64,000 nt of DNA, taken from Bacteroides sp. UBA7333. GTDB taxonomy: Bacteria; Bacteroidota; Bacteroidia; Bacteroidales; Bacteroidaceae. The notes beneath the pieces are model-generated. The model was not told where the DNA came from and did no database searches. It saw nothing but the letters and a program-made list of their open reading frames with translations. Positions within the stretch are counted from its first letter, which is position 1. Each line of letters opens with the position of its first letter. The stretch covers positions 5,277 to 69,276 of the forward strand of contig DKPN01000009.1 in the NCBI GenBank assembly GCA_002471195.1, in the 5' to 3' direction. This document shows positions 16,799 through 27,100 of this stretch, in pieces. Made by a program: the position numbers and the translations under genes.

Positions 16799-18664
16799 TT
16801 ACTCTTTTCTTAATACAAATTGAGCTTTATCTTGATTGTTAATTGCTGTATATAAAGCGAGGAGTTCGGGATATAGCTCTTTATTATATACCCCACTTTT
16901 CATATATAGACGATTGTAAATGTAGATAGTCGATTCTTTTATTTCGTAATGGCTTTGAAAACTGCCCATTGTAGTAGAGATACTCATATTTTTGGGTGAT
17001 GATTCTACTACATAACTGTTAGGCAGGTTAATTTTAATTGTATCAATATCAACATATCCATAGTTTATATAAATATCTTGTGTGCGGTGTTTATTTGTGG
17101 ATAGGTTGTATTTACTTCTAAATATATTGGCCGGAACAAATAGTCGTGTCCCGGTTTTATTGCCTAATACATCTGTTGTAACATCATATGTAATATCGAT
17201 AAGTGGATGCGAATCTTTATATTCATCGATTTTAATTGATTCTATTTTTGCATCTGTCAAGTTCAATTGATTACGCAAATAATCTTTTTTCTTCGCATCT
17301 TCAATGCTTTTAAACCCTACCTGATTTTCATATTGAAATAATTTTGATCTTTGGCTAACTTTCATCTTTGCATTTCCTTCGTTCGATAAATCGATATTGG
17401 CAAATATAGTTTGGGTATTTAAAGTGTCTGTGTAAGAGGGAAGACGTGTAAATATACCACCATTTTCGACCACCACCACTGCATTATTTCCAGCAATTCT
17501 GTTGTGAATATATCCGAAGGGAAGTTGTGGGTTAGTACACTCCAACCAAATGGTGTCGTTGGGTAGTGGTACTTGTAAAATAGCGTGATTCATTTGATTT
17601 CCACTCGAAAAATCTTTTAATAGATTTTTATTTACAGTGTTTATTACAGTATAGTTGGCGGGGATATTTACATAGTTGAGCATGGCTCTCATGTAATTGG
17701 ATAGGCCCTTGCAATCTCCAAACCCGGTTCTATATACTTCCGATGCTGCGAAGGGTTGTAGTCCTCCAATACCGAGTTGTATACTAACATACCGTGTAGA
17801 AGCTGCCAAAAAATCATATAAAGCCTTTACTTTATCACGATCGGTTTTACAATCTTTGGTGAGCTCTGTAATCTTCTCCTTAAGTGGCTCAGGAAGCGTC
17901 AGTCTATCTTGTTGTAACCCATCTAACCATGCACCATACGACTGCCACGTGCTAATATTACCTTTCGAACCGTCAAAATAAAAATCCGTTGGCGAAAAAT
18001 GTATAATGGGTACGAGTTGGATTAGTTCAGCCCCTATTACTTCTCTTTCAATGGCCATTAAGTTTTCGATAGTTGCTTCAAAGCAAATTGTATTGTTGGG
18101 TAGAAATGTTTCTTTAACGGCATTTTCAATATTTACCTCCTTATATCTGCAGTTTATATCGGGAGAGGAGACGAATTTGTATGACGATTTTTTTACCGAC
18201 TGATTGTATCTGCTTTGTGGAATGAATGTAGGAAAACCAATTAATCCATTTTTGTATTTTATTTCCCACTCATATTTTATAGTAATGGGATAAAATGGTA
18301 ATGATGTTTCATAAAAATAGACATAGTCATCACTAGTCAAGCCTGATGAATATTCTGAAAGTTGTAGATCGCTTTTTTTTATTTTTTTTATCGTGTTGCC
18401 AAATTTATCCATCATCTCTCCACTGAATTTTCGCAATGAGGTAAACTTATCACACATACACAAAAATTCAGCAGCCGATTTATCTTTCGGACTCAATATT
18501 GTTACCGTTAAACTCTCTTTTTTGACTGCACTTGTATTCGATTCGCAAATGAACTCTATTGAGTGATTATCTATGATTGAGTAGGCATTTTTCTCTAAGT
18601 TATCTTGCGAAAGTAATATACTGCTATACAGCGATACGATGAGTAAAAAAAATAATTTATTCAT
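16799..18664 (-). CDS. Secreted DUF3857/transglutaminase-like protein, catalytic triad present
   Basis: The 621-residue protein has a signal peptide (residues 1-19), an N-terminal DUF3857 beta-rich domain and a transglutaminase-like domain. The likely catalytic Cys is Cys318 in RTGFGDCKGLSNYM, the His is His360 in QMNHAILQV, and the acidic residue is Glu375 in WLECTNP. The C-terminal third is a beta-rich DUF3858-like region. The family is common in Bacteroidota, but substrates are unknown; cleavage or cross-linking of peptides in the periplasm is one possibility. It starts 25 bp after the stop of a paralogue that lacks these residues. Confidence 0.85.
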   Translation of the reverse strand: MNKLFFLLIVSLYSSILLSQDNLEKNAYSIIDNHSIEFICESNTSAVKKESLTVTILSPKDKSAAEFLCMCDKFTSLRKFSGEMMDKFGNTIKKIKKSDLQLSEYSSGLTSDDYVYFYETSLPFYPITIKYEWEIKYKNGLIGFPTFIPQSRYNQSVKKSSYKFVSSPDINCRYKEVNIENAVKETFLPNNTICFEATIENLMAIEREVIGAELIQLVPIIHFSPTDFYFDGSKGNISTWQSYGAWLDGLQQDRLTLPEPLKEKITELTKDCKTDRDKVKALYDFLAASTRYVSIQLGIGGLQPFAASEVYRTGFGDCKGLSNYMRAMLNYVNIPANYTVINTVNKNLLKDFSSGNQMNHAILQVPLPNDTIWLECTNPQLPFGYIHNRIAGNNAVVVVENGGIFTRLPSYTDTLNTQTIFANIDLSNEGNAKMKVSQRSKLFQYENQVGFKSIEDAKKKDYLRNQLNLTDAKIESIKIDEYKDSHPLIDITYDVTTDVLGNKTGTRLFVPANIFRSKYNLSTNKHRTQDIYINYGYVDIDTIKINLPNSYVVESSPKNMSISTTMGSFQSHYEIKESTIYIYNRLYMKSGVYNKELYPELLALYTAINNQDKAQFVLRKE

Positions 18665-18689
18665 TATCTGAATTTATAAAATAATACCA

Positions 18690-20684
18690 CTATATTTTCT
18701 TGAGAACAATCATCTCATTGTTTTTCTCTACAATAACTTTCCATAAATTTTGCAACTCTTTGTATTCGGTAGGTAGATATACTAATTTTGAGTTTTGATA
18801 GGTATATCTTAAGTTTACCTTATTTCCTTCCTGTGCGATCATATATCTAAATCTTCCTTCCCGGTCATCGGTCGTTACATTGATTCCTTCAGGCAATTCT
18901 TCAATCGCATATCCTTCGGGGATTGTAATGTTGATATTTAGACTGACGTTTTCGGTATGCGATTGTTCGATGGGGAATTTTCGTTCTGATTGGATGAAAG
19001 GATTTTTTTCTGCATGTAAGAAAACAAGGGGATTCAAATATATATAATCATTTGATGTGGTGGCATGTTTTTCAAAATCCATCACCTCTGTAACGATTGG
19101 AGTAAACTCATTAAGATTCTCAATTTTATAATTGTTGATTTTAATTTTATCATTTTCAGATATTTTGCTTATATAGTCGATGCTGTCTTTCGCATTTTTG
19201 TAATAGCGTCTAAACTGCGAAGCATATTGTCCAATTAGATTGCATGAACGAGTACCCTCCATTTTACCATCTTCATGTAAAGTGATATATAGGGCAGCAC
19301 GTATTTGATTTTTTCCTATTTTACTTAAATCGACCCATGATCCATTTTTATGGTCAACATAAGCACGTGCTTGGTTTGGCATTATGTTGGGGGGCAATAC
19401 ATCCATATATCCATTGTTTACCGAGCCATCGATATACGAAACCGTACCATCAGGATTTTCAACAGCAACAATAAAAGTATTGAATTTCTTTATTGTAGGA
19501 TGAGTTTGTGGAAGGCGTCCGGTTGAGCGCATACTCATTATAACCGGATAGCATTTGATGCCCGCTTCTTTTAACATACTCATTAATATAAAATTAATTT
19601 CAGCATTACTTCCGGTTCCTTCTTTGATTACTTTTTTTGCGTTACCACCATATAAGTCATAGGTGCCATTCCATGAAACGAGTGTTCTTAAAAAATTAAA
19701 TATTTTACATGTTTTCTCTTCATGACTCAATTCATCGAGTTTTCCTAGTAGAATCATTTCATCTTTCAATGGATTGCGCATTTTTAGTTGTCCTCCAAAA
19801 TCGCTGTTTTTGATAATAAGTTCGTCAATATCTTGCCATGTTTGTGTAAAGGATTGAGTGTGATAACCAAAAAATTCTACTCTATTTAATTCTAAGTTAA
19901 CCTGTGTTCCAAAATCAGATATGCACCAAGTGTAATTATCTCCTTTTAATGCCGGTAAATTTCTTCCTGTGAAGCTTAGTTTTTGAGCCATACACGAAAT
20001 AGTTTCCGCTCCTACAATGAAGTTTATGCTCGAATTGCTATTACTGCTTTCGAGTTCTTCATAGCCGTGTTTGTCGATATTGAATTTAAAATATTCGGGA
20101 ATTGTTGCTGTGTATTTAGTATATAAGGTCGGTATATCACTTTGGGCATTCCATCTGTTAATGTCAAAGTAGAAGTCAGAATATATCGTATACTTATATT
20201 CTACTACACTACCTGCTTTTGCGCCGGGAATAGAAAACTTCACCTGCATATATTTATCGTTTAATCTCTCTTTAAAGATAAATTCTTTCTTCATTTTGGT
20301 TTGCTCTATTTTGCCATTTACCAAATTGTAAGCATTGGCCTCAATTTGTATGACTCCTTCCTTCATACTTTGTGATACGTCTGTATTATTGTAGTAAGGT
20401 ATTGTAAAATCAGCATAAGAGGTTCCTTCATTTTTTAGAATCTTAATCTTGCCTTCGTTGTAGTAGTTGACTCTAAATCCTGATTTAACGTAATCGTATT
20501 GTAATTCTGTGTTTTTATACAACACTAACGCCGATGCAGTAGTATCGGGTTGATATACTGTCATCGAAAGTTCCTCCTTACTAGGTTTTCCTAATTTTAA
20601 AACAGGTTCGAACTGATTATCTTGAGCTACTGATAATAAATTCGAACCTATCATTAAAAGTAAAAGTGCATATTTTTGTATCAT
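18690..20684 (-). CDS. Secreted DUF3857/transglutaminase-like protein, catalytic Cys and His missing
   Basis: This 664-residue paralogue shares the signal peptide, DUF3857, transglutaminase-like and C-terminal beta-rich layout of the next gene. Where the active Cys should be, the sequence reads KEGTGSNAEINF (Ser359-Asn360), and where the His should be it reads KKFNTFIVAVE (residue 403 is Thr). The Asp in SYIDGS (419) is kept. It therefore looks like a non-catalytic member that may bind a ligand or its partner. The gene heads a two-gene operon behind a good promoter at 20713-20740. Confidence 0.85.
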   Translation of the reverse strand: MIQKYALLLLMIGSNLLSVAQDNQFEPVLKLGKPSKEELSMTVYQPDTTASALVLYKNTELQYDYVKSGFRVNYYNEGKIKILKNEGTSYADFTIPYYNNTDVSQSMKEGVIQIEANAYNLVNGKIEQTKMKKEFIFKERLNDKYMQVKFSIPGAKAGSVVEYKYTIYSDFYFDINRWNAQSDIPTLYTKYTATIPEYFKFNIDKHGYEELESSNSNSSINFIVGAETISCMAQKLSFTGRNLPALKGDNYTWCISDFGTQVNLELNRVEFFGYHTQSFTQTWQDIDELIIKNSDFGGQLKMRNPLKDEMILLGKLDELSHEEKTCKIFNFLRTLVSWNGTYDLYGGNAKKVIKEGTGSNAEINFILMSMLKEAGIKCYPVIMSMRSTGRLPQTHPTIKKFNTFIVAVENPDGTVSYIDGSVNNGYMDVLPPNIMPNQARAYVDHKNGSWVDLSKIGKNQIRAALYITLHEDGKMEGTRSCNLIGQYASQFRRYYKNAKDSIDYISKISENDKIKINNYKIENLNEFTPIVTEVMDFEKHATTSNDYIYLNPLVFLHAEKNPFIQSERKFPIEQSHTENVSLNINITIPEGYAIEELPEGINVTTDDREGRFRYMIAQEGNKVNLRYTYQNSKLVYLPTEYKELQNLWKVIVEKNNEMIVLKKI

Positions 20685-20712
20685 AATTATTATTACTTAA
20701 GTTTAATTTATA

Positions 20713-20740
20713 CAAAAGTAGTAATAAAATACAAAAACAA
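20713..20740 (-). promoter_or_regulatory. Promoter of the DUF3857 pair
   Basis: On the minus strand an ATTG-type -33 element is followed after about 17 bases by TACTTTTG (20713-20720), matching TAnnTTTG. The ATG is 28 bases downstream of the box. Confidence 0.55.
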
Positions 20741-20784
20741 TAACTTATGACTTAAAATATAAAAATAAATGTTTTGTTATGCAA

Positions 20785-22074
20785 TTAGTCACCTATTATT
20801 TCGCTTAGCTTTATGCCCCAATATGGAGGTTTTCCTCCTGTCATATAATATGATTCTTTGAATCCCATTTTTAGCATGAAATATTTATATCCCATTTTTA
20901 AGATACCCGTTTTGCCACCATAAAATAGGTCGGAGTGAATATAAAATGCTTTATTGTGTCCCATATCTCCGAAACACATAATGACAGGATTAAATGGTTT
21001 ATCCTCCTCGGGTTTATGAAATACGCCCATGTCTTTAGCTATTTGTCGGGCTACAATCCGTGCTTGTGCATCACCGATTCCTCCTAGTTTGGGAGCGGCA
21101 AGAGCGGCTGCATCACCTACTGCCATAATTTCAGGGAAATCTGTATTGCGCATAAACAAATCGGTGGTGACAAACCCAACTTCATCCACAATAGGCAATT
21201 GTTTCATAAAAGAATGAGGATTCCAGTTAGGTAAAACAATTTTTAATTCAGCTTCAACAGACTGTCCGTTGGTAAATTCAATCCCATCTTTCGTGATTTC
21301 TTTTATATCTTGGGTATTGTTGATATAATTCATTCCCATCTCATCGACAGCCATGTGTAAAAATTGTTTCACAATAGGTATACCTGCATCTTCGGCAATA
21401 TATTCGCCCGGTGTAAATAGAGTGATGTTTTTTGCACTTCCCCATTTTTTTTCATTCAAAAGTGCGGTTAGCCCAAGTGATATTTCCAATGGAGGTCCCT
21501 CACAAGCCGCTTTCATATCGTGTAACCAATCGGGATTTCCTTTTTTCCCCATGAAGAATCTTGCACAGCCAATCGCAATCGGTCCACCTTTGTATTCTTT
21601 ATTGAAAAGATATCTTCTGAGTTTATTTCCATAATAACAATCAGATACAGTATGGCCGTACTCGCCAAAACCTGGTATTGCTGCATAATCAAGCCGCGCA
21701 CCGAGAGCTATCACCAAGTAGTCGTAATGTACTTTCTCTACAGCACTTCCCGGACGTTCATTGGGTGTTATTTCAACGGTTCTTGAAATGGGATCAATAC
21801 TATTGACTTCAGCTTGTAGAAAATTAATATGATCTTCCTTCAGAAATGAATAGAATTGCATGTGAAGACTTTTTGTAGGATCTTGATTTGCAAATATCTC
21901 AAGGGGTATGTTGGGTATAAATACGAGATATGATTTTCGATCAATTACTGTTATATCTACCGTTTCTTTTGCTTCTTCACGAATTAAACGTGCAGCAGTA
22001 AGGCCACCGAAGTTCGATCCTAAAACCACTACGTGCGGTTTGGCTGCTCCTATTTGTGATATTGGCTTGTTCAT
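20785..22074 (-). CDS. FAD-dependent oxidoreductase, sulfide:quinone reductase/NDH-2-like
   Basis: The 429-residue protein opens with the dinucleotide-binding motif VVLGSNFGGLTAARLI (residues 16-31), has a second nucleotide-binding region (YDYLVIALGARLDY) and the FAD motif MAVGDAAAL near residue 325. The size and C-terminal hydrophobic, amphipathic ending fit membrane-associated SQR or type II NADH dehydrogenase proteins. Cys residues are present (for example SDCYYGN, IGCARFF, VIMCFGD), but I cannot tell whether they form the SQR redox pair. It would feed electrons to menaquinone. A hairpin at 22181-22226 lies in its leader. Confidence 0.75.
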   Translation of the reverse strand: MNKPISQIGAAKPHVVVLGSNFGGLTAARLIREEAKETVDITVIDRKSYLVFIPNIPLEIFANQDPTKSLHMQFYSFLKEDHINFLQAEVNSIDPISRTVEITPNERPGSAVEKVHYDYLVIALGARLDYAAIPGFGEYGHTVSDCYYGNKLRRYLFNKEYKGGPIAIGCARFFMGKKGNPDWLHDMKAACEGPPLEISLGLTALLNEKKWGSAKNITLFTPGEYIAEDAGIPIVKQFLHMAVDEMGMNYINNTQDIKEITKDGIEFTNGQSVEAELKIVLPNWNPHSFMKQLPIVDEVGFVTTDLFMRNTDFPEIMAVGDAAALAAPKLGGIGDAQARIVARQIAKDMGVFHKPEEDKPFNPVIMCFGDMGHNKAFYIHSDLFYGGKTGILKMGYKYFMLKMGFKESYYMTGGKPPYWGIKLSEIIGD

Positions 22075-22180
22075 AATACAATTGGTTTAAGTTTCTATTG
22101 AGACAACAAGCCATATCTCACAATTGTTGAACGAATAAAATTTAAATAGTTTATAGAATTAGTAAAATGTCATTGATATA

Positions 22181-22226
22181 ACTGTGCATAGGCTTTGTCA
22201 CAAAATTGACAAGTCTTATGCACAGT
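22181..22226. repeat. Imperfect 20-bp inverted repeat in the oxidoreductase leader
   Basis: The arms are 22181-22200 and 22207-22226, with three mismatches and a 6-base loop (outer arm ACTGTGCATA/TATGCACAGT). The motif GTGGTGACTCCCCTTA (22225-22240) begins at its end. It lies about 107-152 bases upstream of the start codon at 22074, inside the likely 5' region of that gene. Confidence 0.6.
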
Positions 22227-22368
22227 GGTGACTCCCCTTATTCACTGTTACAAATACAATATCGAAAAGATATGGAGTAGGGCGTAAAAGAAAAATAGAT
22301 AGATATTTTCATATCTGTTTTTAGAATGAATATATATCGGGGGTAATGTAGGGTGGCTAGATAAAAAA

Positions 22369-22403
22369 ATCATCATACTACCTAGCTATAGGAGTATGAT
22401 GAT
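22369..22403 (-). terminator. Terminator of ddh
   Basis: The 15-bp stem (arms 22369-22384 and 22389-22403, one bulged base, 4-base loop) is followed on the minus strand by a run of seven T residues. It lies 94 bases beyond the ddh stop. Confidence 0.85.
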
Positions 22404-22496
22404 ATATTTTTGTTATGATAACTCCAAAATATAATTTGGATGAAATAACTATTTTCTGAGTGAAATAATCTGTTTTATATAATGCATCATATCAGA

Positions 22497-23396
22497 TTAT
22501 ACCAAATGCGCAATCCACTCTTCTCGATCGCCTGGTAATAGGTCAATTACCGGAATTTCGATCATTGTATAGGCACCTGGTTGTTGGCGGAATGAAGCAC
22601 GTGCTACACACACCAAAACTTGAGCTGTCAACGCAGGGTTGTTTATTTTCATATTGAATTCGAACAACTGGTTTTGAGTCTTTCCCGAAACGCCTTTGCG
22701 AGTAAGGTTTACTCCATGACCCATATCCAATAAATCGTCTACACAAGCTACTTGTTTAACATGAGTTTCGTCATTAACGAAATAAGCATCGGCTTTAATA
22801 GCGGCTGCAACATTGTCAAAATTATAACCATCTTTCAGTTCGATGTAAACCATACGACGATGAATGCCGGTTCCTGTTGGAATAGTCATTGATAGGGCTG
22901 CTTTAACTCCGTCTATTGCTTTCACTGCTACAGTGTGTCCCATGCTCATACCCGGACCAAAGTTGGTGTAAGTAATACCTTTTGGCGCAATGGCTTCAAG
23001 CATTGTGCGAACAACCGAGTCTGATCCCGGATCCCATCCGGCTGCAATTACAGAAACAACATTGTTGGCTTTTGCTACAGTGCCAAGTTCTCTACGCAAA
23101 TCTACAATACCAGAGTGAATATCAAAGCTATCTACTGTATTGATTCCCATTGCTAAAATCTCTTTTGCATAAGCTTCAACACTTCGAGTGGGAGTACACA
23201 AAATAGCTACGTGAACATCTTCTAGCTCTTTTATATCTTTAACAACAATATACGACTCTAATTCTGCAGGCTTATTTTCAGCACCTGCTCTACGAACGAT
23301 ACCGGCAATCTCAAAGTCGGGTGCAGCTTGAAGCGCTTCCAACACATAATGTCCAATATTACCATAGCCTACGATGGCTGCTCTTACTTTTTTCAT
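22497..23396 (-). CDS. ddh: meso-Diaminopimelate D-dehydrogenase
   Basis: Ddh makes meso-diaminopimelate in one NADPH-dependent step from tetrahydrodipicolinate and ammonia, giving lysine and the peptidoglycan cross-linking residue. The 299-residue protein starts with the NADP-binding VRAAIVGYGNIGHYVLEAL and carries family segments such as VDSFDIHSG, AAGWDPGSDSVVR and FGPGMSMGHTVAVKAI. The length fits. It is a single-gene unit with a TAnnTTTG box (23439-23446) upstream and a strong terminator downstream. Confidence 0.95.
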   Translation of the reverse strand: MKKVRAAIVGYGNIGHYVLEALQAAPDFEIAGIVRRAGAENKPAELESYIVVKDIKELEDVHVAILCTPTRSVEAYAKEILAMGINTVDSFDIHSGIVDLRRELGTVAKANNVVSVIAAGWDPGSDSVVRTMLEAIAPKGITYTNFGPGMSMGHTVAVKAIDGVKAALSMTIPTGTGIHRRMVYIELKDGYNFDNVAAAIKADAYFVNDETHVKQVACVDDLLDMGHGVNLTRKGVSGKTQNQLFEFNMKINNPALTAQVLVCVARASFRQQPGAYTMIEIPVIDLLPGDREEWIAHLV

Positions 23397-23438
23397 TCTT
23401 TTGCTGAATTTTAATTAACAAATGATTGTATATAATGG

Positions 23439-23446
23439 CAAAAATA
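23439..23446 (-). promoter_or_regulatory. Candidate -7 box for ddh
   Basis: On the minus strand the bases are TATTTTTG, which matches TAnnTTTG, 42 bases before the ddh ATG. The -33 element is not clear. Confidence 0.45.
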
Positions 23447-23552
23447 GTAATATTTTTCATTGAAAATACGAATATGCTGTTAAACTTACTTTTTATTTTA
23501 TACTCGATAGAAAATACAATATTTATCGCGCACGTGCGTTTAATAATGTATT

Positions 23553-24143
23553 ATGATAGAATATATAAAAGGTGAAATTGCTGAATTGAGTCCGGCAATA
23601 GCCGTGATTGACTGTAATGGTTTGGGATATGCTATTAATATTTCATTAAATACATACTCTGCGATTCAAGGTAAAAGTAGTTGTAAACTATATATTTATG
23701 AAGCCATTCGCGAAGATGCTTATGTGCTTTATGGATTTATAGACAAGCAAGAACGTGAACTTTTTTTGTTGCTTATTTCGGTTTCCGGAATTGGTGGCAA
23801 TACAGCGCGTATGATTCTTTCTGCCCTATCACCGGCCGAATTAATCAATGTGATAAGCACCGAAAATGCTAATTTATTAAAAACAGTCAAAGGCATTGGA
23901 TTAAAAACGGCACAACGAGTGATTGTTGACTTGAAGGATAAAATCAAAACAACAGGAACAGTTGCGTCAACTTCTTCGATGGCTACGTGGATGAATACTG
24001 AGGTGCAAGATGAGGCTATTGCTGCACTTACAATGTTAGGATTTTCTCCGGCACCATCACAAAAAGTAGTTCTTGCTATTTTGAAAGAAGAACCAGCTAT
24101 CACGGTTGAAAAGGTGATAAAATTGGCTTTGAAACGACTATAA
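23553..24143 (+). CDS. ruvA: Holliday junction helicase subunit RuvA
   Basis: RuvA binds Holliday junctions and loads the RuvB motor. The 196-residue protein has the N-terminal OB-fold (MIEYIKGEIAELSPAIAVID), two helix-hairpin-helix motifs (LLLISVSGIGGNTARMILS and LLKTVKGIGLKTAQRVIVDL) and the C-terminal RuvB-binding helices. The stop codon overlaps the sprA start by one base (TAATG), so the two are translationally linked. The ruvA-sprA neighbourhood is found across Bacteroidota. Confidence 0.97.
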   Translation: MIEYIKGEIAELSPAIAVIDCNGLGYAINISLNTYSAIQGKSSCKLYIYEAIREDAYVLYGFIDKQERELFLLLISVSGIGGNTARMILSALSPAELINVISTENANLLKTVKGIGLKTAQRVIVDLKDKIKTTGTVASTSSMATWMNTEVQDEAIAALTMLGFSPAPSQKVVLAILKEEPAITVEKVIKLALKRL

Positions 24144-27100
24144 TGCTAGTAAACAGACATAAGATATTGCGATGTGTTTTTTCAATGATACTACTTCTGA
24201 TAGGAAGTAGCATTTCGTTGTATGCACAAGAAAAACCTAAAACAACTCCTATTGTAGAAGAGAAGGTGGAGTATGATGCATTGACCAATCGTTATCTTAT
24301 TCGTACGTATGTAGGTGGTCAAGAGATGGAAGTTCCCATTGTTATGACTCCTGCCGAATATCTTGACTGGAGTATGAAACGCTCCATGCAAGACTATTTT
24401 CGTCAACGCAACGACTCTATTTTCTCCAACAAGAAAGATAAGTTCGATTTCACTAACATGAAGTTTAACATTGGACCTGCCGAAAAAATATTTGGTCCTG
24501 GTGGAGTACAGATTAAAACACAAGGTAGTGCCGAATTGAGTACCGGAATGGCATATACGTATGTGCAGAATCCCACACTACCCGAAAGTATGCGTAAAAC
24601 TTGGGCTTTCGATTTTGATGAAAAGATAAATATTAATGTGAGTGGTAAGGTGGGCGATAAAGTCAACCTCGACATGAATTACAATACCGATGCTACTTTC
24701 GATTTCGATAGTAAAAAGATGAAACTGAAATACGAAGGTAAAGAAGATGAAATTATTAAACTGCTCGAAGCCGGTAATGTGAGCATGAATACTAGTAACT
24801 CCTTAATACGAGGTGCCTCATCTTTGTTTGGTGTGCGGGCCGATTTGCAGTTTGGTAAATTAAAACTTCAAACTTTAATCAGCCAACAAGAAAGTGAATC
24901 GAAGACTGTAAATAGTAAAGGTGGAGCGCAGACCATTCCGTTTGAGTTTTCGGCCGATGCATACGATGAAAATCGCCACTTTTTCTTAGCCCACTATTTT
25001 AGAGATACCTACGATACTAATATGTCGCAATTGCCCAATATTCTTTCGGGTATAACAATTAGTCGGGTTGAGGTATGGATTACCAATAAAAGAGGCAATT
25101 TTGATAATCCTCGAAATATTTTGGCTTTTAGCGATTTAGCCGAATCGAAAAATATTACTCCCGGCACACCTTGGGTCTCAAATTCAAATACCAATTTAGT
25201 GCCTCGTAATGCTGCCAATACATTATATCAAACCATCGTGAATGACTATCCAATGGCACGCGATATTAGTGCTGTGAATAGTGTGATGCAAGGTATTCCA
25301 GGAATGGAAGGTGGTTTAGATTATGAAAAAATAGAAAGTGCGCGTTTACTGAATGCATCCGATTATGAATTGAATCCATCCTTGGGATATATTTCGCTAA
25401 AACAAACATTGCAGCCGGATGAAGTTTTGGCTGTGGCCTTTGAATATACGATTAAAGGTGTTCGCTATCAAGTGGGTGAATTTGCATCTGATATCAAAGA
25501 AACAAATAAAAATCTCTTTGTAAAACTTTTGAAAAACACTTCTAATTCGCCATCTACAATGGTGTGGGATTTGATGATGAAAAACGTTTATTCCTTGAAT
25601 GGTTATCAAATACAAAAAGAAAAGTTTGTCTTAAATATTACCATGTTAAGCGATACTACCGGTACTTATTTGCGCTATATTCCCGAAGGCAAAATTGCTA
25701 AAATACCCCTATTGAAGGTGATGGGACTCGATCGCCTGAATAGTCAAAATCAGCCGGGAAGTAATGGCTTTTTCGATTTTGTAGAAGGATATACCATTAA
25801 AGCTCAAAATGGTCGTGTGTTTTTCCCGGTTGTCGAACCATTCGGTAATCATTTGCGAAAAGCTATTGGTGATAAAACGCTTGCTGATAAATATTGTTTT
25901 CAAGAACTTTATGACTCTACCTTAACGGTGGCCAAGCAATTGGCCGAGAAAAATCGTTATCGCATTCAGGGGGAATATCGTGCTTCTTCAGCCAACGAAA
26001 TTCGTTTAGGATCTATGAACATACCTCGTGGATCGGTACATGTAACCGCCGGAGGTCGTACGCTTGTTGAAAATGCCGATTATACAGTCGATTACACAAT
26101 GGGTACTGTAACTATTATTAATCAGAGCATTGTAGATGCAGGAACACCTATTAGTGTCAATTTAGAGAGTAACACTGTATATAGTATGCAGCGAAAAACC
26201 ATGCTGGGTTTAAATTTTAGTTATGACTTTTCACCCGATTTCCAATTTGGGGGTACTTTGATGCATTTGCGTGAACGTCCAATGACAACGAAGGTGGTAA
26301 TAGGGGAAGAGCCTCTTGCAAATACACTATGGGGGTTTAATTTAGCTTGGAAAAAAGAGACCCAATGGCTTACCAACTTAGTGGATAAATTACCATTTGT
26401 TGAGGCTTCAGCACCGTCAAGCGTCAATTTAGGTTTGGAGTTTGCACAATTGGTTCCAGGGCATGGTAGCGGTTTGCAAGATGATGCCTCTTATATCGAT
26501 GATTTTGAAAGTTCACAAAGTGGAATCGATTTACGTCAACCGGTCAATTGGCAGTTATCATCTACCCCCTTTGGTGCCCGCAATAAGCAAGGCGCTATCT
26601 TGTTTCCCGAAGCAGCCGAAAGCAATAATATAGCTTATGGAAATAACCGTGCCCAAATGGCATGGTATCATATTGATGGCCTTTTTACTCGCCGCAACTC
26701 ATCGTTAACCCCCACGCATATTAAAAATGATATGGATCAACTCTCTAATCATTATGTTCGTGAGGTGTACGAAACGGAGGTATTTCCTAATAAAGAGCTA
26801 AATTTTCAAGAAACAAATACTTTAGCGGTGTTAAATGTGGCCTATTATCCGAATGAACGAGGGTCATACAATCTTGATAGAAATCTTGAAAAGGATGGTC
26901 GCTTAAAAAATCCTGAAAAACGATGGGGAGGGATGATGCGACGTATCGAAACAAGTGATTTTGAAACTGCCAATATAGAATACATCGAATTTTGGATGAT
27001 GGATCCCTTTATCTATGCCGATGGAGATGAACGAGGATATATAAGTGATAACCCAGATGTAAATAGAGCACCGAGTGGTGGCTATTTATATTTAAACATG

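Larger units (their letters stand above)
22075..22496. other. Intergenic region with two hairpins
   Basis: No gene is seen in this 422-bp stretch between ddh and the oxidoreductase, both on the minus strand. It holds the ddh terminator (22369-22403) and an imperfect 20-bp inverted repeat (22181-22226) whose edge shares a 16-base motif with the aqpZ leader. Confidence 0.7.
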
